This document shows positions 57,722 to 64,000 of a stretch of DNA of 64,000 nt, piece after piece. A program made the translations under genes and the position numbers. A model generated the notes under the pieces. The model did no database searches. It was not told the origin of the DNA and worked only from the letters and a program-made list of their open reading frames with translations. This DNA comes from Aphrocallistes beatrix (Eukaryota; Porifera; Hexactinellida; Sceptrulophora; Aphrocallistidae), in NCBI GenBank assembly GCA_963281255.1, contig OY725494.1, forward strand, positions 1,129,934 to 1,193,933, given 5' to 3'. Each line of letters begins with the position of its first letter. Positions within the stretch are counted from its first letter, which is position 1.

Positions 57722-58216
57722 TACATGCGCGCTTCGCTTGCTTGCGCTGCGCGGCTGCCGGAAATTTTGTGCCCGCAGGATGCGCCCTGCGGGTGCCTGG
57801 GGTCACATTGGCTAAGTATAAGGAAGATAGCATCTCTAAATACGTCTGTCTTACTGTTATAATGGATATCGCACGAAAATCACCAAATTTGTCAATTTTT
57901 ACAATTTTGATCCGTAATGATGAGGCCATAACAGAGTGATGAGTCATCTTTTTTTGATGATAGTTGCATCATATGTGAGATATATTAACATACATATTCT
58001 TTTAAAATTTCAGCCTTCTATCGCCTAAAATGGCTGGGTTATAGTCGAAAAACTGAAATTTCTAATTATAAAAAGATGACAATGACGTCATAATTCGGTG
58101 AAGAGTCGACATTTTCGTCTGAGCTCAGGACTTAGTGGAGCCATAGCCAAAAGACTCCCGGATGCCAAAAATCAGCTTTCTGCGTTTGGCAGTTTCTTCA
58201 ATCAATTCGTTACAGA
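57722..58216 (-). mobile_element. Helitron copy H14
   Basis: GC end GCGCGCTTCGCTTGCTTGCG on plus at 57727, with the two hairpin blocks and a full body, ending at CAATTCGTTACAGAT. The TA run and start are missing; the integrase relic begins 12 bases later. Confidence 0.7.
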
Positions 58217-58228
58217 TGAGTAGTAGCA

Positions 58229-59566
58229 ATGGAAGACATGTTTGAAGCAATCAAACAAATTCATGTAGAGCAGAACCATCTAGGAAGAACTCCGCTTTAC
58301 AAACGGATCTCAAGATTATTCCATGGTATTACAGAGAGGATTTGCCAGATTTTCGTATCCCATTGCGAGGTTTGCCAGCTAAAAAAGTCGAGGAAGTCAG
58401 TAAAGTCTTTAGTAATCAAGCCTATTTCGTCTTCTTCATATCTCTCTCGAGGACAAATTGACATTATCGATTTCTCTACCATATTTCCGGAACAAAATCA
58501 ACCATATAAGTGGCTTCTGGTCTATCAAGACCACTTCACCAAATTTGTTCGCTTACGTGCACCGATTAACAAGACGGCTGAAGAGGTTGCTGAAGCGCTC
58601 ATGGACTTTTTTCTGATATGGGTGCGCCACTTATTCTCCAGAGTGACAACGGGAGAGAATTCAAGAATAAACATCTCTTCAAGGTTCTCAATGATAATTT
58701 TCCCTCGACAAGAATAATACATGGTAAACCGCGGCACCCTGAGACGCAAGGGTCAGTAGAAAGGGCAAATCAGGACATAAAGCGGCACTTTACAGCAATG
58801 ATGCTTGAGAAAGGAAGCAATAGTTGGGTAGACTTCGTACGCCAAGTACAGTACACTAAGAACACGAGTTATCACACTACTCTTGATATTACACCATTCC
58901 AAGCTCTGTTCCATCGTAAGCCCTCATTAGGTCTCGCTGAGTTAGGTGTTCTTGAAGAGATCGTGAATACCATCCAATCAGAGGATGATCTAGTACAGGC
59001 TGTGGATAAAGTCAACTCAAGGACAGAAGAAGTTTCTGATGGTGAAGGTTTAGGAAGCAGCGTGTGGTGCAACAGATGTGATTTATTAAGAAGCAGAAAC
59101 ACAACGGACAGGCATAAAAAGGCGGCAAGAAAAGCAGCATAAACGTATGCTGAAATCAAGTGCTGACAGATTATCCACTGCAAATATTGGAGACAATATA
59201 TTGCTTCCAATTGCAAAGCCGGATATTATGTCATCTATCGGCAGTAAGAACATGATGGGAGTTGTCCTCGACAAACATAATGTGTAAATGAATATTATTT
59301 CGGTATGCACAAGACATGGACAACTTGAGTCAACGTACACCAGGAACCAGTTCGATGTTTGTCCTACGAAGTTTCTTAAAATTGACAGCGTCCCTGATAA
59401 TAAGATTTCTCAGACGACAGCAATGCGGAGTGCTTCTTTGTTTGTAACCTCTTCTTGCAAATGCAGGTTTTGCAACACTCTAAGATGTCCCTGTCGTAAG
59501 TCGAGAGTAGATTGCAATTCACGTTGTCATCTGGGCAAGGCTTGTCATAACAAAAATCTTTCGTAG
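58229..59566 (+). pseudogene. KRBA2-like integrase (retroviral-type DDE), frameshifted
   Basis: Reads HVEQNHLGRTPLYKRI...HCEVCQLKK (H2C2 zinc finger), then the core: GQIDIIDF (first Asp), LQSDNGREF (second Asp), HPETQGSVERANQDIKRH (Glu). The region ends in a Cys-rich segment CKCRFCNTLRCPCR...CNSRCHLGKAC seen in KRAB-A domain-containing-2-like proteins of animals. Breaks: one shift in the T run near 58610, one near 59080-59120, and a stop at 59285. The three pieces are otherwise collinear. It may stem from a transposon or a domesticated copy; its 5' side is cut by a Helitron. Confidence 0.85.
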
Positions 59567-59745
59567 TTTGAATGCATCAGGAAATTCTTGCTATTTCGGC
59601 CTAAAATAAGTTAGTTAGATCACTAGAAATCAATCTGACCTAATTATTCAGTCGTGTCAATAAAAGATTAAATATCTTTTAGGGAGCCAAATACAAATAT
59701 ATACTCACCTACGAAAAGTATCCGTAACCCAAATCTATTCATATA

Positions 59746-59910
59746 CAGTGGTGTTCGCTTATTAGCAATTGCTTTAACATCAATATTCGTCTATTAGTAA
59801 GTTATTTTCCGGTCCCAAGCGTGCTATTATGTTAATTTCGTTTCTCTATTAGCAAGTTCGCTTATTAGCAAGCAAATTTCGAGCAAAAATCAACTTGCTA
59901 TAAACCACTG
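59746..59910. mobile_element. pogo-like MITE, 165 bp
   Basis: Ends CAGTGGTGTTCGCTTATTAG and CTTGCTATAAACCACTG in TA flanks; 'cttattagca' repeats at both ends. Confidence 0.75.
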
Positions 59911-59993
59911 TAATAACAACATCAAAGCAGGTCTACAAGTCTCGATTACTACAAAAAAAACTAATAGTTTTTATCTAAGTTGTTTAATACATA

Positions 59994-60162
59994 CAGTGGA
60001 ACTCGGATATAACGAACACGCTTATAACGAATTTCACGGCTATAGCGAATTCATTTTACAGTCCAGAATTTGACCATTTACGTATATAGCGTATAACGTT
60101 TCACGGTTATAACGAAGAAAATTCTTCCGTCCCAATGACTTCGTTATATCCGTGTTTCACTG
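59994..60162. mobile_element. pogo-like MITE, 169 bp
   Basis: Ends CAGTGGAACTCGGATATAAC and inverted CAGTGAAACACGGATATAAC, TA flanks; 'gttataacgaa' motif repeats five times. Confidence 0.8.
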
Positions 60163-60631
60163 TATTACACGTATAATACATAATACGCGTATTAAATAAC
60201 TTAGGTTTTACCTTTTGTAAATTAGATGTGTACTATTCGAATTTAATGACAACATATTCTTAAAGCGATAAACTGTTATAAGAACATTATCTCTATTCGA
60301 CAGCTTCTTGTAAGCAGTAGTAGAATACCGCTGAATAGTTCTCTTCTACTTTTCGAAACTTCTCTGACACCTAGTAACAGTACACAGATAAATATTATAA
60401 TATGATAGACCGTTATAGACTGGTTATTGTCTAATGTTCTCTTTCTGTTTGAATCGACAAGAAAGTTCAACATTCTCATAGAAGTTCAACTCATCTAATT
60501 CGAACAGTTAAGGATAACCATGACATTATGCTGAAAGTATGATGGATCAAAGCTCATAATTCGCATTTATATTTAAATATGGTTAATCTCCTTACTAACA
60601 TTACCTAATAATCACTCTTTAATAACATACA

Positions 60632-60718
60632 AGCGCGCTTCGCTTGCTTGCGCCGCCGGAGGCGCCCAAAGGGCATCCGGGGTATATGTCTGTACTACTG
60701 TTCTAATTGATATCGCAT
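60632..60718 (-). mobile_element. Helitron 3' end fragment
   Basis: CAAGCGCGCTTCGCTTGCTT, then GCCGGAGGCGCCCAAAGGGC and 'ctgttctaattgatatcgca'; the middle is deleted. Confidence 0.55.
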
Positions 60719-60796
60719 ATTGAAATTTTTTTTTTTGATTTTTTTTGCGACGATGTTCTTAAAACCAATAACCACTATATTTGGAAGAAGTTACAG

Positions 60797-61188
60797 AAGG
60801 GTGACCAGATGTCCTCCCTCAAAAAAAGGACGTTTTCCAGATTGAATTTATGCACACCGAAGTAAGCCATTAAATGAGAAAATAAAGTAAAATTCTAACC
60901 GCGACTGTTACAACCATATTTTCGAAAATTCTCAGCTTTTAAAAGGACAAGTGAAAATAAAGCGAGCGTAGCGAGTGATGGTAATGGGGGTTCTGGGGGC
61001 AAGCCCCTAGAAGAAAAATTTACAAATGATCGAAATTCAATCAAGATATATCGCTATTCCAATTTAGTATTCAACTTGATGAGTTCTGTGAATCTTAATT
61101 CGTGGAAAACTGCCAAAAACGAGAGGAATTAGGACAAAAAGGACAAAAAAGGACTGTCCTTCCTAAAAGAGGACATCTGGTCACCCTG
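60797..61188. mobile_element. hAT MITE, 392 bp
   Basis: Ends AAGGGTGACCAGATGTCCTC and inverted CAGGGTGACCAGATGTCCTC, near-perfect. Flanks AGTTACAG and AGTTATAG (60789-60796, 61189-61196) differ in one base, an aged 8-bp duplication. CAGGGTGACCAGATG is a common hAT end type. Confidence 0.85.
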
Positions 61189-61604
61189 AGTTATAGAGCA
61201 GTTTTAATGTTGTTCTTATGCGAATAGATGTTAGCACAAATATTTATCTTAAGCCCATAATAACGAAATAGGAGCACACAAAATCTCGCGAGTATCAGAC
61301 TCGATTATACCCTTTTAGTCACAAAAAATACATCATATGAAATACCGAACATCAATTTATACAACGGATAGAATTTGTATGAGTACCCCACCCTCGTATG
61401 GCAATCAATAAGATTTTACATATGCTGTAGTGTGTCGAAGTGCATACATATCTCCATGTTCATACACTCCAGCATTAATAAAGACTGCTAGCAATTATTT
61501 TAGAAAATGCACCGGTGTATTCGCGAATCCACCAGTTTCGCATTTACACTGCAACATATACATATAGTATATATATATATATATATATTAAACCTGCCTC
61601 CGAA

Positions 61605-61823
61605 AATCACTAAATTTGTCACAAATAGAACCTTTTGCGTTTAATATGAAGACTAATCTAAATTTTAACAACGGATATGGGTACTTCGATACTATTTTTA
61701 GACATTCATAAGCCTAATCTGCTCAGTTAAATATTTAAGGAAGCCCATTTATTAGATCAATCATCTTCTACCGCATGCCTAGTCCAAAATCCGAAAGCTA
61801 CCGTTAGGTGCGTAGGCTATTAT
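61605..61823. mobile_element. Right arm of a P-like foldback element
   Basis: Matches the right arm of 14936-16004 and, inverted, the left arm at 63660-64000, ending in 'gtgcgtaggctatt'. Its own left arm is missing. Confidence 0.55.
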
Positions 61824-62158
61824 TAAATAATATCTCTTGATTCAAGAAATTTTCTTAAATGTGATCAATTCTGGTTTTTAATTATAGTTTCGCTTTAAAC
61901 CATAAAATAAACTGATATTTGATAGTGAACTATGGTACATTATCCATGATCTACTCTACTCTATTTTTCAATTAATCATCAAGTTGGTAATGGACTAAAG
62001 TTAGATCATTAAGAAGGAAAAACAGTACAATATAACAAGTTCTATTGTAATCGGCATGTGTTTTACCTGTTACAAAAATCTAGTTTAAATTGTGTTTATT
62101 ATGTTCATTTGACCGAACCAAAATCAAATAATGAAACTAATTTTGAAATCACGTATAG

Positions 62159-62675
62159 CAGCGCTGGGCAACCTGGGCCCGCGAGACTAAATTTGATGGC
62201 CCAAAACTCTTTTTAAACACTATTATGGGGCCCGTGTGTTAGTGATTGAAATACAAAATAGGCCCGCCTAATTTGGTGTGAAATTGATGCTGAATATCAA
62301 TATATTTTCTATAATCATTATATAATGATTCAATTTATTTTACTTAGTATTTGCTTATACTATGTAGAATTTAGTTGGTGCACTGCTTCCATATAGGTTT
62401 CTAATGAGTCAACTTATTATGGTACAATAATGACCGGTATATTGAAAATATTAGGGTTTTTCCACTTATTATCTCTCCTAACAAAACCATAAGAATAATG
62501 AAATTCTGGCACGGATTCTGGGGTGTGCACCTTGAGGTTACTTTTAACAAACACATTGATACACTACTGTGCCACGTTGCCATTTTTGTAACAAGAGCTG
62601 ACAGATTTGAGGCCCGCGAGATCCCTCGCGGGCCCCAATTGTGGCCCACTTAAGGATTAAAGTTGCCTGCCATTG
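62159..62675. mobile_element. hAT element, 517 bp
   Basis: Ends CAGCGCTGGGCAACCTG and inverted CAATGGCAGGCAACTTT. Flanks ACGTATAG and ACGTTTAA (6 of 8 bases shared) fit an old duplication. 'gggcccgcgag' blocks lie near both ends. Confidence 0.65.
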
Positions 62676-62683
62676 ACGTTTAA

Positions 62684-63655
62684 AAATGCATGCTGCGTAG
62701 GATTTATTTCTTTTATGTTCAGAAATGTATGGGAGCAGCAGTCATACCCACTCCCACTCTCCCACACAACATTGACATCACAACACTGCGTATAATCAAT
62801 TTTAATAGTGAAACTACTATTTAACATTGAAAAGTTGGACCATTTTGATTTATATTAATAATATCTACATTTTTAGCGATTGACTAATTGATCGAATTTT
62901 TTAAACATTTGCATTAAGTTTCCTTTATTTTTTGCCTGGGAAAATTGCCTTCATCTGCGTGAAAATAAGGGAGTTCGTAGTAATGTAAACTCTAAGATCG
63001 CTCGCTCACTGGAGAAAATTTTAAATATTTTTTAGGGAAGATCAAGATTTCAATTTCTCCAATACGTACAAGTGCATTGGATTCTATTGATATATGATTA
63101 ATTGGGAAAAAAGTCAATTTATCCACTAGGTACCACCAATTTCGCAGGATATTGCTAATGATGACTTTTGATTGGTGGTATTGAGAAAATTATTTATTTT
63201 CTCCTTTAGTTATCCAAGGTAGCTGATTTAAGCTGAGCATATTTACAGTCGGGATTTGGGGTGAAATCAATCAATAACACAAACTACAAAAACAGTCAAA
63301 AACAACAACAAAATTCTTTGGATAAACAGAAAGTCGGTTGAGATATTTAGAGCCTGAATAGTATTTCTTTTAAAAATACTAACCAGAATATATGACCAAA
63401 TTTGAAGTAGGAATAAGACCTAAAATGCCGCTCCCATCACGAATAAAAATGCCACTTTCACACTCAATTGAACACTATTTCATACCTAAATGCTCACTTT
63501 CGCTCTCACTCCAATTTTAGGTCTGTTGTATAGAAATTTGAGTGACAGTATTAATTGTATTAGTAAACCATGGATGCCGTAGAATTTGGAATGACAGTAT
63601 TAATTGTATTAGTAAACCATGATTGACGTAGAATTTTGATTGAGAATAATAATAA
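62684..63655. other. Unrecognised sequence with a short tandem duplication
   Basis: 'gacagtattaattgtattag' followed by 'taaaccatg' occurs twice at 63543 and 63593. No gene or element ends seen. Confidence 0.4.
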
Positions 63656-63659
63656 TACC

Positions 63660-64000
63660 ATAGCCTACTATATATAAGGCCTTAGAGTAACTTGCGGATT
63701 TGGGACTAGGGATGCGGTAGAAGATGGTTGAACTAATACATGAGCTTCCTTAAATCATTAACAAAGCGCAATAGAGCTTAGGAATGTATTACTAGCATAT
63801 ATAAAAATCGTGTCAAAGTACCCACCTCCGTTTTTAAATTTGGATTAGTCACTATATGGTTCCGCAATAGGGTATTGGTGACAAATTTGCTGATTTTCAG
63901 AGGTCGTTTAAGGGTATTTCCAAGTGTTTTTATAATAAAACTTTTCGCATAGAACTGAAATGTGAATGAGTTAATAAGAAAAATTTGAACTTTTTTCATG
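63660..64000 (+). mobile_element. P-like foldback element, left arm, running off the window
   Basis: Starts CATAGCCTACTATATATAAG, then 'gactagggatgcggtag', 'tgtattactagcatatata' and 'ggattagtcac', matching the left arm of 14936-16004. The rest lies beyond 64000. Confidence 0.65.

Noticed and set aside
57685..57947. Overlapping open frames of 84 and 79 codons
   Set aside because: Both are translations of Helitron H14 end sequence.
58872..59340. Minus-strand open frames of 114 and 84 codons
   Set aside because: Antisense shadows of the KRBA2-like integrase.

Overview
This window is AT-rich, intron-containing eukaryotic nuclear DNA, almost certainly from an invertebrate animal. The evidence is spliceosomal introns with GT-AG and one candidate GC-AG junction, THAP-domain P-element-like transposons, a KRBA2-type integrase, a ZBED5/SCAND3-type hAT transposase, Helitrons and many MITEs. 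Nothing in the sequence fixes the species. No tRNA, rRNA or CRISPR array was seen.

One conserved host gene organises most of the window: a cytosolic-type acetyl-CoA acetyltransferase (thiolase, ACAT2-like) on the minus strand. Its first coding exon is at 53101-52345 and its last at 9745-9261. They join in matching splice phase to give 413 codons with no gap against the family, and all thiolase active-site residues are kept. The 42.6 kb between them (52344-9746) is therefore best read as one giant intron made almost wholly of nested transposable elements. A second, TE-derived gene sits at the left edge (1-2101, plus strand): a chain of phase-compatible exons joins an integrase C-terminus to an OTU-type cysteine-protease domain.

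Layout: 1-2.1 kb integrase/OTU gene; 2.6-3.2 kb 47-bp minisatellite; 3.4-8.5 kb tandem and nested Helitrons and MITEs; 9.26-9.75 kb ACAT exon 2; 10.5-11.9 kb pogo- and Tc1-like MITEs; 12.6-16.1 kb Helitron inside Helitron with hAT, pogo-like and foldback insertions; 16.1-17.0 kb hAT (Buster-type) transposase relic; 17.7-18.6 kb hAT within hAT; 20.4-21.7 kb Tc1-like transposase relic; 22.8-29.0 kb three THAP transposons (one intact-ended copy inside another, beside a truncated third); 31-33 kb Harbinger MYB-like relic; 35-37 kb degenerate 20-bp satellite; 37.75-40.88 kb a fourth THAP element; 41.1-48.9 kb TTAA-flanked elements nested with a hAT MITE; 51.1-55.1 kb a MULE-type MITE, retroelement pol relic, ACAT exon 1 and a MULE relic with a RING finger between long inverted repeats; 56.3-59.6 kb Helitron and KRBA2-like integrase relic; 59.7-64 kb MITEs and the arms of foldback elements.

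Empty-site reconstruction gives the strongest internal evidence. THAP elements make 7-bp target duplications, hAT elements 8-bp, piggyBac-like TTAA, and the Helitrons none (A/T target). Removing an insertion with one duplication copy restores the interrupted sequence, including an interrupted transposase reading frame. Every transposase gene seen carries frameshifts, stops or deletions.
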